Positions 50,887 to 60,527 of a stretch of DNA of 64,000 nucleotides are shown here, one piece after another. Origin of the DNA: Paractinoplanes ovalisporus (GTDB lineage Bacteria > Actinomycetota > Actinomycetes > Mycobacteriales > Micromonosporaceae); contig NZ_JAENHP010000013.1 in the NCBI RefSeq assembly GCF_016834655.1, forward strand, positions 124,001 to 188,000, in the 5' to 3' direction. Made by a program: the position numbers and the translations under genes. Every line of letters begins with the position of its first letter. The first letter of the stretch is position 1. A model generated the notes under the pieces. The model saw only the letters and a list, made by a program, of their open reading frames with translations, did no database searches and was not told the origin of the DNA.

Positions 50887-52860
50887 TTAGCTGGTTACGC
50901 CGAAGACGATGCGGCCCAGCGTGTCCTCGGTGCCGACGAAGCCCTCGGCCGGCAGGAACGTGCTGTCGCCGAAGTCGACGTCGACGTCATCGGCCGTGCC
51001 TCCGATGTTGTCCGGTCCGACGCCGAACAGCGTGCCGAAGCCGGTGCCGCCCGCGTCCATCAGGTTCGGCAACTCGTCCTGGTTGTCGGTGTGGAAGTTG
51101 CCGAAGAAGTGCCCGGCCTCGTGCGCGATCACGTTGCTCAGGCCTTGGGCGACGAACGCGAGGCGGTCGCTGGTGGGCCCGAGGTAGGTGTTGAGCGAGG
51201 CCGGCGTCGAGTCGGCGGGCGAGCTCAGCACGTCGAGCAGCACCAGGGCGGTCTCTTCGGTCTCGAAGTTGCCCGGGTCGATGCTCTGCGCGATGCCGAT
51301 CGTGTCGATGCCCGACTCGTCGATCGTGCCGCCGACCACGACCCGGCTGACGTTCGCCTTGCCCCACTGGTCGGCGTTGTTCTTGCTGTCGGCAATCTTG
51401 ATCTTGAACTTGTTGTTCAGACCGCTCGCCTCGAGGTCGTGCTTGATGTTCTCGGTGACCCCGGCGACGACGGCGTCGATCAGGGCGTCCTCGTCGGCGC
51501 GGGTCAGGCCCCAGCTGGTCAGGAAGGCGGCCAGCGGGCTGAGGTCGCGGTTGCCGGCGCCGCCGAGCACGGCGGTGTTCACCCGGGCGCCGTCGAAGTC
51601 CAGGTAGAGCGTCTGCACCGGCTTGGCGCCCTGCAGCACCGGACGGTAGGCCTCGACCGTGATGTCGTACGCCCCGGAACCGGTCGCGACGCCGACGTAG
51701 TGCCAACCGGCCTTGGTCGCGACGTAGTCGGTCACGGCGTTGCCACCGGCCGGCAGCGGCGAGTCGGCCGGGTAGATGAAGGAGGCGTCCTGACGCGAGC
51801 CGTGCGCCTCACGCGGCACGGTGTCATAGACGGTCAGGTACGTCGCGGAGCCCTTGACCGAGGAGCCGATGACATCGCCGGCCTTGAGCTTGACGGCGAA
51901 GAAGTCCTGGTCGACACCGGCCGAGGTGGCGGTCAGCGTGTACGGGCCCTCGGTGGGCGGGGTCGGGTCGCCGATGCCGCCGCCGCTGCCCGAGTCGAAC
52001 GGGTCGGCGGGCAGGCCGCCGTACGCCGCGACGGCCGCATAGAAGTCACCGGTGGCGGGCACCTGGTACGTGATCTTGCTGTCCAGGCCGCCGAAGTCGT
52101 CGTTCACCGCGAGCAGCGTGCCGTCCGGGGCGAACAGCTGCAGCACCGTGTCCAGCGGCCCGGTCGGGGTCGCGGTCTGGACCGTCAGGGTCTTGCCGGC
52201 CTGCGCGGTGATCTTGAAGAAGTCGAAGTCGTTGCTGCCGTCGCCGGTCTGCCGCCCGTGCGGGCCGTCGCCGATCTGCGAGTTGATCACGGCTCCGCGC
52301 TGCGTGCCGACGCCGATCCCGGTGGCGCCCGCGAGCGTGATCGAGCCGTCGTCCTCGGGCGCCGGGGCGACCGTGGGCGTGCTCACCGTCTCGTTGTCGA
52401 GGCTGCCCAGGATGCGGAGCTTCGAGAACTGACCCGAGCCCGTACCGTAGCCGGTGATCCGTTGCGCGTTGACCGGGATGTCGTTGCCGCCGGAGGTGCC
52501 GGGCAGTTCGTCCTCGTCGACCACCACGGGTGGGGTGGCCGCCTTGGCCGCCTTGCCCGCCGCTTTCTGGGCGCTGAGCCGGGCCGCGGCCTTGGCCTGG
52601 GACTGGGTCTTCATGTAGTTGACCCAGCCCGAGTAGTCGACCTTGGCCGGATCGGCCACCTCGGCCAGGAACGGGTTGGGTCCCTTGGGTTTCGCCCCGT
52701 ACGGAGCCTTGGGCGCGATCCCGACACCCGCGGCGAGCGAGGCCTGGTCGGCCGGGCTCAACGGGTCACCGGACGGCGACGGTTCGGCGTGTGCGGCCCC
52801 CGGCGTGATCAGCGCGAGGCCCAGAACGGCCACGGAGACGGTCGCGATGCTTCTTCGCAT
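50887..52860 (-). CDS. Secreted zinc metalloprotease with prepeptidase-C-like domains
   Basis: A 657-residue exported protein. The signal peptide is MRRSIATVSVAVLGLALITP. Prepeptidase-like beta domains (about 190-300 and 300-390) contain GDGSNDFDFFKITAQAGKTL and VNDDFGG motifs. The C-terminal peptidase domain has HEAGHFFGNFH, with His580, Glu581, His584 and His590, the metzincin zinc site. A Met follows in PNLMDAGG, as in a Met-turn. ATG 52860 has AGGGGG at good spacing; TTG 52863 is not needed. Confidence 0.88.
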   Translation of the reverse strand: MRRSIATVSVAVLGLALITPGAAHAEPSPSGDPLSPADQASLAAGVGIAPKAPYGAKPKGPNPFLAEVADPAKVDYSGWVNYMKTQSQAKAAARLSAQKAAGKAAKAATPPVVVDEDELPGTSGGNDIPVNAQRITGYGTGSGQFSKLRILGSLDNETVSTPTVAPAPEDDGSITLAGATGIGVGTQRGAVINSQIGDGPHGRQTGDGSNDFDFFKITAQAGKTLTVQTATPTGPLDTVLQLFAPDGTLLAVNDDFGGLDSKITYQVPATGDFYAAVAAYGGLPADPFDSGSGGGIGDPTPPTEGPYTLTATSAGVDQDFFAVKLKAGDVIGSSVKGSATYLTVYDTVPREAHGSRQDASFIYPADSPLPAGGNAVTDYVATKAGWHYVGVATGSGAYDITVEAYRPVLQGAKPVQTLYLDFDGARVNTAVLGGAGNRDLSPLAAFLTSWGLTRADEDALIDAVVAGVTENIKHDLEASGLNNKFKIKIADSKNNADQWGKANVSRVVVGGTIDESGIDTIGIAQSIDPGNFETEETALVLLDVLSSPADSTPASLNTYLGPTSDRLAFVAQGLSNVIAHEAGHFFGNFHTDNQDELPNLMDAGGTGFGTLFGVGPDNIGGTADDVDVDFGDSTFLPAEGFVGTEDTLGRIVFGVTS

Positions 52861-52965
52861 CAATTTCCCCCTTCAGCCCATCGGCGGCCCCCCGGCCGCG
52901 GACGGCACGACCGACGCTACTGAAGAAGATCGTCAATATCTATAAATGTCGATGATCCGTAACGG

Positions 52966-54153
52966 TTACTTACCAATCACCGTGGGTGCCGCGATCGCCG
53001 GGGCGGCCGGCAGATGGCGCAGCGCACGGACCACCGGCAGCGTGAGCAGCAGGCCCAGCACCGGAATGAGGAACGCCAGGCGCAGGCCGACCGGCTCGGA
53101 GAGGGCGCCCAACAGCACGGCCCCGAGCAATGCGCCGCCATAGTTGAACAGGTTGACCCGGGCGATGACCTCGTCGCTGCGACCGGCGGCGGCCTCACCG
53201 GCGGCGCTGAAGGCCAGCGGGATGAGCAGGCCCACGCCCAGGCCGGCCAGGGCGAACCCGGCGATGGCGACCGCGATCGAGGGCACGGCGGTGACCAGGC
53301 CACAGCCCAAGGCGCAGATCAGCAGGGCGGCGGTGACGGCGGTGGTGCGGCCCAGACGTGGCACCAGGTGGTCGCCGGTCAGGCGGGACAGCAGGACGGT
53401 GGCCTGGTAGGCGGCGTAACCGAGCGGGGCCACGGCGACCGGGGCGGCCAGGGAGTCGTCGAGATAGATCGAGCTCCAGGTGCTGATCGCGGAGTCGGCG
53501 AGGAAGCCGGTGAAGACGAACGCGCCGCAGACCAGAATGATGCGCCGGGTTCCGGTCCCCGTCACGTGGGCCGGATGATGGGCCGCCACCGTGCGAGCCG
53601 GTTCCAGCGCGTGCCAGGCCGTCACCACGTACGCGAAAGCGAAGAGTGACGCGACGCCGACCGCGACCGACGCGCCCGCCCCGCCCGCCGCGAACGCGGA
53701 CATCAGCAGGGCGGCGATGATCGCGGCGGCGGTGTAGGCGGCGAACAGGCGGTTCATCACGCTGCGGCCCAGGCGTGCCTGCACCAGCACGCCCTGCATG
53801 TTGAGGCTGGCGTCGACGGCGCCGAGGCCGACGCCATAGATGATCAGCACCGCGCTGAACGCGACGACCGGGGTCCGTACGGTGATCAGCGCAAGCGCCA
53901 CCGCGACCGTGAGCAGGCCGCCCGCGAGGGCGAACCGGCTCCCCCACCGGGCCGCGACCTTGTCGGCCACCACCGAGCCGCCGGCCGCCGCCACACAGAC
54001 CAGCAACAGGATCACCGAGACGTACGTGTCGTCGACGCCCTGCCGCTCCTTAAGCTGGGGCAACGCCGTGACCAGGGCCGCGTAGCCGAGGCCCTGCGCC
54101 GCATAGCCGCCCGCGACCCAGGCCGCGCGGCGACCCCCGGTCACCTCTCCCAC
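52966..54153 (-). CDS. MFS transporter
   Basis: A 395-residue major facilitator with 12 predicted helices. The motif VVADKVAARWGSRFAL in the first loop is the MFS signature A variant. GTG 54153 follows GGGAGG. It lies on the same strand as the ROK kinase gene, 60 bp downstream, so probably one transcript. Substrate unknown; not obviously linked with enediyne export, being 19 kb away. Confidence 0.88.
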   Translation of the reverse strand: MGEVTGGRRAAWVAGGYAAQGLGYAALVTALPQLKERQGVDDTYVSVILLLVCVAAAGGSVVADKVAARWGSRFALAGGLLTVAVALALITVRTPVVAFSAVLIIYGVGLGAVDASLNMQGVLVQARLGRSVMNRLFAAYTAAAIIAALLMSAFAAGGAGASVAVGVASLFAFAYVVTAWHALEPARTVAAHHPAHVTGTGTRRIILVCGAFVFTGFLADSAISTWSSIYLDDSLAAPVAVAPLGYAAYQATVLLSRLTGDHLVPRLGRTTAVTAALLICALGCGLVTAVPSIAVAIAGFALAGLGVGLLIPLAFSAAGEAAAGRSDEVIARVNLFNYGGALLGAVLLGALSEPVGLRLAFLIPVLGLLLTLPVVRALRHLPAAPAIAAPTVIGK

Positions 54154-54213
54154 CGACGCCTCCCTCGATCAGGCAGGCAGTCATGATGGGCCAACCGGCT
54201 TCCGGCGGCAAGA

Positions 54214-55257
54214 TCAGCCGTTCTGCACCGCTTCCAGCGCGGCCACCGCGGCGCCCCGGGCGCCGGCCATGTCGAGGTCGGCCACCAGCGCGAACGTGGC
54301 CGCGGACTGCTGCTCGGCGCGCAGCTGGGTGTTCTCGCGGACGGTGTTGAGGAACCACTGCCGGAACTTGGGCGCCGCCTCGACCACGCCGCCGCCCAGA
54401 AGGTAGGCGTCGGGGTCGGTGAAGTTGGCGGCGATCGTGAACAGCTTGCCGATCGCCTTCGCCTGCTGCTCGAAGACCGCCAGGGCCAGCGGGTCCTCCT
54501 TCTCGGCGTACGAGCGCAGCTGTTTGGCGGCCTGAGGCAGGGGCTCGGCCGCGAGCGGGTGGTCAGGGAAGCGGGTGAGCCAGTAGGGCAGCAGGTTCTT
54601 CTTGATGCCGGTGAGCGACGCGATGCTCTCGACGTCGCCGGTGAAGCCGCAGTTGCACTCGGGGACGGGCTGACCGACCTCGAGCACGCCGTGCAGCGGG
54701 ATCTGCACGTGGCCGAGCTCGCCCGCCATGCCCGCGGCGCCGCTGACCACGCGGCCGTCCTCGACCACGCCGCCGCCCAGGCCGGTGCCGACGATCGCGG
54801 CGACCGACGACTTGGTCATCGCCTCGGCGCCGAAGAGCCGGTGGTGCGCGTAGAGGGCCGCCGCGTTGGCGTCGTTGAGATAGAAGACCGGCAGGCCGAT
54901 GCGGGCCTCGAGGGCGCTGCGGATGTCGAAGCCGTGCCACGAGACCATGCTGAAGTTGGTCGCGCCCTTCGACGAGATGACGCCCTTGGCGCTGGCCGGG
55001 CCGGGCGTGTCGAGCCCGACCGCGCGCACCAGCGTGAGCGGGGTGCTGGTCAGGTCGAGGATGTTGTGGAAGGCCTCGGCGAGCTGGTCGATCGCCGACT
55101 CGGGCCCGTCGGTCACCAGGCTCGGATTCTCGACCAGATTGTCGACCAGATATCGACCGGTCGCGTCCAGAACGGTGGCGTTGTTGCAGGTGCCGCCGTT
55201 GTCGAGACCGACCACAACCCAGGACGCGGGGGTACGAACCGATTCAACCTGATCCAC
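54214..55257 (-). CDS. ROK-family sugar kinase
   Basis: A 347-residue ROK protein. VVVGLDNGGTCNNATVLD is the phosphate motif; AIVGTGLGGGVVEDGRV the ATP site. The zinc motif CxCGxxGCxE reads CNCGFTGDVES, so the last Cys is Asp. GAAGMAGELGHVQIP is the substrate-binding region. Without a DNA-binding N-terminal domain, it is a kinase-like member rather than repressor. GTG 55257 is used; start weakly supported by ribosome-binding sequence. Confidence 0.85.
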   Translation of the reverse strand: MDQVESVRTPASWVVVGLDNGGTCNNATVLDATGRYLVDNLVENPSLVTDGPESAIDQLAEAFHNILDLTSTPLTLVRAVGLDTPGPASAKGVISSKGATNFSMVSWHGFDIRSALEARIGLPVFYLNDANAAALYAHHRLFGAEAMTKSSVAAIVGTGLGGGVVEDGRVVSGAAGMAGELGHVQIPLHGVLEVGQPVPECNCGFTGDVESIASLTGIKKNLLPYWLTRFPDHPLAAEPLPQAAKQLRSYAEKEDPLALAVFEQQAKAIGKLFTIAANFTDPDAYLLGGGVVEAAPKFRQWFLNTVRENTQLRAEQQSAATFALVADLDMAGARGAAVAALEAVQNG

Positions 55258-55372
55258 AGGCTTGAGCGTACGTCCGACTTCGCCCCCGCGGTACGGGTGC
55301 GGGCGGATTGCGGGTCCGTTAGTCATGGTTGCAGGGACGACGGACGGGCACGCGCGGGTCGAAGGGTCGGGC

Positions 55373-56890
55373 ATGACGACCCGACGCACGCTTCTCGCCG
55401 CCGGTGCCGCCACCGCTGTCGCTGCCACTGTTCTGGCCGCACCCGCCGAGGCCGCTGCTGTTTCCCTCGACGCCGCCTCTCTCGTCAGTGCCGACCCGAT
55501 CGCGCACCTGGTGCGACGGGCCACGTTCGGCCCGACCCCGGAGTCGCTGGCCGAGGCCCGCAAGCTCGGCGCCGTCGCCTGGCTCGACCGCCAGCTCGAT
55601 CCCACCAAGATCGCCGACCCGGTCTGCGACGAGCTGATGGCGCGCCTGCCGCTGGCCGGCGCGAGCATCGCCACCACACGCTCGAAGCTGGCCAAGAACT
55701 CCTACGACGGGTTCAAGCAGCTCGGCCGGGCCGCCGTCGCCCGCGCCGCGTGGAGCAACCGGCAGCTGTTCGAGATGACCGTCATGTTCTTCGCCAACCA
55801 CCTGCACGTGGCCGCGCCGTCGAGCCAGACGTGGGACAGCCGCGCCGACTACGACGCCCAGGTCATCCGCAAGTACGCGTTCGGGCGCTTCGCCGACATG
55901 CTCAAGGCCTCGATGAAGCACCCGGCGATGCTCACCTTCCTGGACAACCGCTCGTCGACCAAGGCCCACCCCAACGAGAACTACGCCCGTGAGCTGATGG
56001 AGCTGCACACGGTCGGTCTCGTCTACTCCGAGCAGGACGTGCAGGCCGGCGCTCGCCTGCTCACCGGTCTCACCGTCAACAAGACCACCGGTGCGTACCT
56101 CTACGACGGGTCCAAGCACGTGACCGGCGCGGTCGAGATCCTCGGCTTCAAGCACGCCAACGCGACCGCCGCCGTGGGCGAGAGCGCCGCCCTGGCCTTC
56201 GCCGACCACCTCGCCATGCACCCGGCCACCGCGCAGCGCCTGGCCACCAAGCTGTGCCAGCGCTTCGTGGCCGACGTCGCGCCGGCCTCGCTGGTCACCA
56301 AGCTCGCCAAGGTCTACCTGGACAACAAGACCGCGATCAAGCCGGTGCTCAAGGCCCTGTTCACCTCGCCCGAGTTCGCGGCCGCGATCGGGCAGAAGAC
56401 CCGTACGCCCATCGAGGACCTGACCGCCACGATCCGGACGCTCGGGCTGGGACCGGAGAAGTCGGGCCTGCAGCTGCTCGACGCGCTCTACAACGGCCTG
56501 GTCTACGCGGGCAACGCGCCGTTCCGGTGGGCCCCGCCGAACGGCTACCCCGACGTGGCCGCGGCCTGGGCCTCGCCGTCCGGTTTCCTGCTGCGCTGCA
56601 ACAACCACCTCAACCTGGCCGCGGGCTGGTACCCGAGCTGGTTCACGCGGCCCGCCGACATGCTGAAGTCGCTGGTCCCGACGCTGCCGGGCACCTACGG
56701 CGCGCTGGTCGACGCCCTCGCCACGCGCCTGGTCGGCACCAAACTGCCGGCCCAGCACACGGCCGCCGTGCTCAGTGTCGCGGGCAAGCTGCCGACCAGT
56801 CCTCTGACCGCATCCGACAAGTCGCTCGCCGGCCACGCGCCATACCTGATCGCGCTGGTCCTCGACGCGCCCTCGTTCCAGCTGAGGTGA
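55373..56890 (+). CDS. DUF1800 Tat-exported protein
   Basis: A 505-residue DUF1800 protein. The signal MTTRRTLLAAGAATAVAATV has a twin-arginine-like TRRTLL. Typical blocks are IAHLVRRATFGPTPESLAEA, NHLHVAAPSSQTW and HPNENYARELMELHTVGL. It pairs with the DUF1501 gene 6 bp downstream, as in many bacteria. Function of the exported pair is unknown. ATG 55373 follows GAAGGG. Confidence 0.9.
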   Translation: MTTRRTLLAAGAATAVAATVLAAPAEAAAVSLDAASLVSADPIAHLVRRATFGPTPESLAEARKLGAVAWLDRQLDPTKIADPVCDELMARLPLAGASIATTRSKLAKNSYDGFKQLGRAAVARAAWSNRQLFEMTVMFFANHLHVAAPSSQTWDSRADYDAQVIRKYAFGRFADMLKASMKHPAMLTFLDNRSSTKAHPNENYARELMELHTVGLVYSEQDVQAGARLLTGLTVNKTTGAYLYDGSKHVTGAVEILGFKHANATAAVGESAALAFADHLAMHPATAQRLATKLCQRFVADVAPASLVTKLAKVYLDNKTAIKPVLKALFTSPEFAAAIGQKTRTPIEDLTATIRTLGLGPEKSGLQLLDALYNGLVYAGNAPFRWAPPNGYPDVAAAWASPSGFLLRCNNHLNLAAGWYPSWFTRPADMLKSLVPTLPGTYGALVDALATRLVGTKLPAQHTAAVLSVAGKLPTSPLTASDKSLAGHAPYLIALVLDAPSFQLR

Positions 56891-56896
56891 TGGAAG

Positions 56897-58126
56897 ATGT
56901 TTGACTGCGGCGAAACGACCCTGTCCCGGCGCGGGCTGCTCGGGGCGGCCACCCTGGCCGGTCTGGCCGGGGCGGGTGTCTCGACCCAGCTCGCGTACGC
57001 CGACGCCGGTTACACCGGTGACACGCTGATCGTGCTCTCGCTGCACGGCGGGTTCGACGGCCTGTCGGCGCTGGCCCCGATCGGCGACACCGACTACTAC
57101 AAGGCGCGCCCCACCATCGGCGTGCCCAAGGCCCAGGTCATCGCCGGTGACGGCATGTTCGGCCTGCACCCGGCGCTGGCCCCGCTGCTGCCGCTGTGGA
57201 AGAGCGGCCAACTGGCCGGCGTGCACGCGGTCGGCCAGTCCAACCCGACCCGCTCGCACTTCGCGGCCATGGAGGCGATGGAGAACGCGGCGCCCGGCAC
57301 CTCGATCCGCAGCGGCTGGCTCGAGCGGATGCTCGGCGTCAGCGGCGCGTCCGGACCGCTGGCCGGGATCTCGGTCGGGCACGCCATGCCGGACCGGTTG
57401 TTCGCCGGCGCCACACCGTCGGTCTCGATGTCGTCGGTCGACAAGTTCACGCTGGCCGGGGAGTCGGCCAAGCGTCCGGTGGCGGCGGCGCTGCGTTCCC
57501 TGTACGCCGACGCGCCCGTGCTGCTGTCGGGGCCGGCCCTGGCCGCCGACCGGGCGTTGACGGCCTCCACCGGTGTGCGCGCTACGGCGTACACGCCGGC
57601 CGCAACCTATCCGGCGACCGAGCTCGGCAACGCGCTGCGCGACGTGGCGCGCCTGGTCAAGGCCAAGGTGGGCCTGGCCGCGGTCTCGGTCGACTGCGGC
57701 GACTGGGACATGCACGAGGGGCTGGGCACGGCGGCCAAGGGTCAGCGCATGTACGACAACCTGAACGAGCTGGCGCTGACGCTGGCGGCGTTCGCGGCCG
57801 ACCTCGGGCCCGAAGGGATGAAGTCGGTGACGCTGCTGACAATCAGCGAGTTCGGGCGGCGGGTGCAGGAGAACGGCTCGCGGGGTGCCGATCACGGGCA
57901 CGGCAATGCGATGCTGCTGCTCGGTGGGGCGGTCAATGGGGGCAAGGTCTATGCCAAGTGGCCCGGGCTGGCGCCGGGGGCGCTGGTGGCCGGCGACCTG
58001 GCGGTGACCACCGATTACCGGTCCGTGATCGGCGAGATTCTGCAGAAGCGGTGCGGCTTCGGATCGCTGGCTCAGGTCTTTCCGTCGGTGTCGCCGTCGT
58101 CGTTCGGCCTCGCTGCTGCACGCTGA
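56897..58126 (+). CDS. DUF1501 Tat-exported protein
   Basis: A 409-residue DUF1501 protein (sulfatase-like alpha/beta core). The twin-arginine signal is LSRRGLLGAATLAGLAGAG. Core blocks include TLIVLSLHGGFDGLSAL and the metal-type HGNAMLLLGG near the C-terminus. It forms an operon with DUF1800 (6-bp gap). The final codons SPSSFGLAAAR are the first copy of a 43-bp tandem repeat that runs past the stop. Confidence 0.92.
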   Translation: MFDCGETTLSRRGLLGAATLAGLAGAGVSTQLAYADAGYTGDTLIVLSLHGGFDGLSALAPIGDTDYYKARPTIGVPKAQVIAGDGMFGLHPALAPLLPLWKSGQLAGVHAVGQSNPTRSHFAAMEAMENAAPGTSIRSGWLERMLGVSGASGPLAGISVGHAMPDRLFAGATPSVSMSSVDKFTLAGESAKRPVAAALRSLYADAPVLLSGPALAADRALTASTGVRATAYTPAATYPATELGNALRDVARLVKAKVGLAAVSVDCGDWDMHEGLGTAAKGQRMYDNLNELALTLAAFAADLGPEGMKSVTLLTISEFGRRVQENGSRGADHGHGNAMLLLGGAVNGGKVYAKWPGLAPGALVAGDLAVTTDYRSVIGEILQKRCGFGSLAQVFPSVSPSSFGLAAAR

Positions 58127-58213
58127 CGGGCCGTCGCCGTCGACGTTCGGCCTCGCTGCTGCACGTTGACGGGCTGTCGCCATCGACGTTCGGCCTTGCG
58201 ACCGCGCGCTGAC
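58091..58213. repeat. 43-bp tandem repeat, three copies, from the DUF1501 3' end
   Basis: Copies start at 58091, 58134 and 58177. Each encodes a version of PS(S/T)FGLA(A/T)AR followed by a stop. Only copy 1 is in frame with the gene. Copy 3 has diverged the most and may be the oldest end. The event looks like that at the Ku gene. Confidence 0.93.
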
Positions 58214-58312
58214 ACCTCATGTTACGAACTTGTTAACCCGTCGGTGTGGTCCTTGAAGAGGGGAGCTTCCCGCCTCTAGTTGATCTAGTCGATCAGCCTT
58301 AGGGTGGCCTTG
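58214..58312 (+). promoter_or_regulatory. Candidate promoter upstream of DUF2252 gene
   Basis: A -35-like TTGAAG (58253-58258) and -10-like TAGTTG (58277-58282) with 18-bp spacing. A palindromic GTTACGAACTTGTTAAC lies just before. Weak evidence. Confidence 0.3.
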
Positions 58313-59725
58313 ATGGAACCTGCAACCGGGCATGTCGTTCTGGGCGACGCCAGTGACGAGGGCTTCGCCTCACTCCGGATGCCGGCCCGCCCGCGGGCCG
58401 AACGTTACGAGCTGGGCCGGTCCTTGCGCGAGCGGTCACACCGGTCCGAGATGGCCTACTGGAACGCGCCGCACTTCCGGGTCGACCCGGTCACCCAGAT
58501 CATGCACGCCAACCAGGGGCGACAGGCGTGGCTGGTGCCGGTCCGGATCGGGCGGATGATCCAATCCCCGTACGCGTATCTGCGCGGCTCGGCCAACGTC
58601 ATGGCCGACGACTTCGCCTGCCTGCCCGCGACCGGCATCACCCCGGTCATCTGCGGCGACACCCATCTCGGGAACTTCGGCTTCTACGCCTCCCCCGAAC
58701 GCGAGCTGGTGTTCGACCTCAACGACTTCGACGAGGCACACCCCGGCGCCTGGGAGTGGGACCTGCGGCGGCTCGTGGTCAGCGTGCACGTGGCCGGCCG
58801 GCAGAACGGCTTCAAGGAGAGCGCCTGCGCCGACGCCGTCATGCACTGCGTCGAGGAGTACCGGGAACAGATCGGCCACCTCGCTGACCAGCCGCTGTTG
58901 GCCCGCTCGTTCAACCAGATGGACGTCGAACGTCTGCGCTCGGCGGCGTCGCGGGCCAGCTTCCGCGACGAGATCGACCGAGCGGCCCGGCGGGCCCGCC
59001 GCCGTACCAGCGACCGCGCGCTGCCCCGCTTCACCGAGCGCCGCGACGGCACGGCCCGGCTCGTCGAGGAACCGCCGCTGATCACGAGGCCCAGTCCGGT
59101 CGAGGTCGACCAGCTGGCCGAGGCACTCGACGGCTACCTCAACACGCTGCCGCCGCACTGGGCGCGGATCCTGGCCGGCTACCGGATCGTCGACATCGCG
59201 CACAAGGTGGTCGGCGTCGGGTCGGTGGGACTGCTGGCGTACGTGGCGCTCTGTGAGGGAAGCAGCCCTTCGGACGTCGTGTTCCTGCAGCTCAAGCAGG
59301 CCCGCCGCTCGGTGATCGCCCGGCACCAGCACGGCGACGCGGCCTGGCACCGGCACCAGGGGCAGCGGGTGGTCGAATACCAGCAGGCCCTGCAGACGGT
59401 GTCGGACCCGCTGCTGGGCTGGGCCACGGTCGGCGAGACGCAGTTCTACGTACGGCAGTTCCGCGACATGAAGGGCGCGATCATCGTCGAGGACATCGAC
59501 GCCCGGGCGCTGGCCGACTACGCCGGGATCTGCGGTTACCTGCTGGCCAAGTCGCATGCGCGCACCAGCGGGGCCTCGATGATCGCCGGGTACATCGGCG
59601 GGAGCGACAAGATGGCGGACGCGCTGTGCCGTTTCGCCCGCACCTACGCCGACCAGGTCGAGAGCGACCACGCGGCGTTGGTGGCCGCCGTGCGCCAGGG
59701 CATCCTTCCCGCCGAGGTCGCCTGA
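58313..59725 (+). CDS. DUF2252 protein (kinase-like fold)
   Basis: A 470-residue DUF2252 protein, thought to adopt an aminoglycoside-phosphotransferase-like fold. CGDTHLGNFGFYASPERELVFDLNDFDEAHPG corresponds to the catalytic loop (GDxHxxNF, then DFDE). VGVGSVGLLAYVALCEGSS follows. Activity is unproven. ATG 58313 has AGGG at suitable distance; GTG 58304 is an alternative. Confidence 0.88.
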   Translation: MEPATGHVVLGDASDEGFASLRMPARPRAERYELGRSLRERSHRSEMAYWNAPHFRVDPVTQIMHANQGRQAWLVPVRIGRMIQSPYAYLRGSANVMADDFACLPATGITPVICGDTHLGNFGFYASPERELVFDLNDFDEAHPGAWEWDLRRLVVSVHVAGRQNGFKESACADAVMHCVEEYREQIGHLADQPLLARSFNQMDVERLRSAASRASFRDEIDRAARRARRRTSDRALPRFTERRDGTARLVEEPPLITRPSPVEVDQLAEALDGYLNTLPPHWARILAGYRIVDIAHKVVGVGSVGLLAYVALCEGSSPSDVVFLQLKQARRSVIARHQHGDAAWHRHQGQRVVEYQQALQTVSDPLLGWATVGETQFYVRQFRDMKGAIIVEDIDARALADYAGICGYLLAKSHARTSGASMIAGYIGGSDKMADALCRFARTYADQVESDHAALVAAVRQGILPAEVA

Positions 59726-60082
59726 CCTGGGCGGCTCTTTGTACGGCAAATCACGGGGCGGCGCCCTGTGGACATTCCGATTTGCCCCCACCGTGAGGCG
59801 TATTTTGAGGCCAGCCCCCGGGTGGGAGGGGTAGGGCTGGTTGGATCCCCGCCTGCCCTCGGCTGATCATGCTCTGCGCGGCGGCTGACGTTCGGGTGCC
59901 TCTGACTCCGAGCGTTCCTCCTACCCATGTCAGGCGTCGCCTCGTCGCGCGTGCACTCATCGGGCATTCCCTCCGCGCACGCCTTGGTCGCGCGTGCTCT
60001 GTTCTCTTGCGGACCCCGGCGGGACCTTTGATGATCATGCCGCGCATGATGGGTGGATGCGTGTGTTGAAGATGGTCGGTCG
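59726..60082. other. Intergenic region, possible terminator at left
   Basis: 357 bp without a convincing gene. A CCAGCCC/GGGCTGG stem (59811-59817, 59834-59840) could terminate the DUF2252 transcript. No promoter could be assigned for the next gene. Confidence 0.45.
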
Positions 60083-60487
60083 ATGAGCGGGCGCGTTGAC
60101 ATCAGCAACCGCGACTTGTCGGAATTTTGGGCAGAAAGACACCTCTGCACCTTTACTACGCTGCGCGCGGACGGCTCCCCGCACGTCGTGGCGGTGGGCG
60201 CGACCCTGGACCCCGCGGCCGGCCTGGCCCGCGTGATCTCCTCGGCGACGTCGGCCCACGTGCGACACGTCCGCAAAGGCCAGGCGCGGGTGGCGATCTG
60301 CCAGGTGGAGGGGCCACGCTGGACAACCGTCGAGGGCCTCGCGGTGATCCGGGACGACCCTGAGGCGGTGGCCGAGGCCGAGAAGCGCTATGCGGCCCGC
60401 TACCGTCAGCCCCGCCCCAACCCCGCGCGCGTGGCCATCGAAATCAGCGTCACGAAGATCCTCGGTTCGAGCACCTTCACGGCCTGA
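60083..60487 (+). CDS. PPOX-class, probably F420-dependent oxidoreductase
   Basis: A 134-residue split-barrel protein of the TIGR03618 type. FWAERHLCTFTTLRADGSPHVVAVGATLD is the N-terminal barrel. VRKGQARVAICQVEG and TVEGLAVIRDDPEAV complete it. Homologues bind F420 or FMN. Substrate unknown. ATG 60083; no strong ribosome binding site. Confidence 0.85.
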   Translation: MSGRVDISNRDLSEFWAERHLCTFTTLRADGSPHVVAVGATLDPAAGLARVISSATSAHVRHVRKGQARVAICQVEGPRWTTVEGLAVIRDDPEAVAEAEKRYAARYRQPRPNPARVAIEISVTKILGSSTFTA

Positions 60488-60527
60488 GCAGCCCCGAGGC
60501 AGTCGCGTCGGGATTGGCGGCGGGCGA

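Noticed and set aside
52966..54153. MFS transporter as the enediyne exporter
   Set aside because: Far from the cluster, in an apparent operon with a ROK kinase; no supporting evidence.
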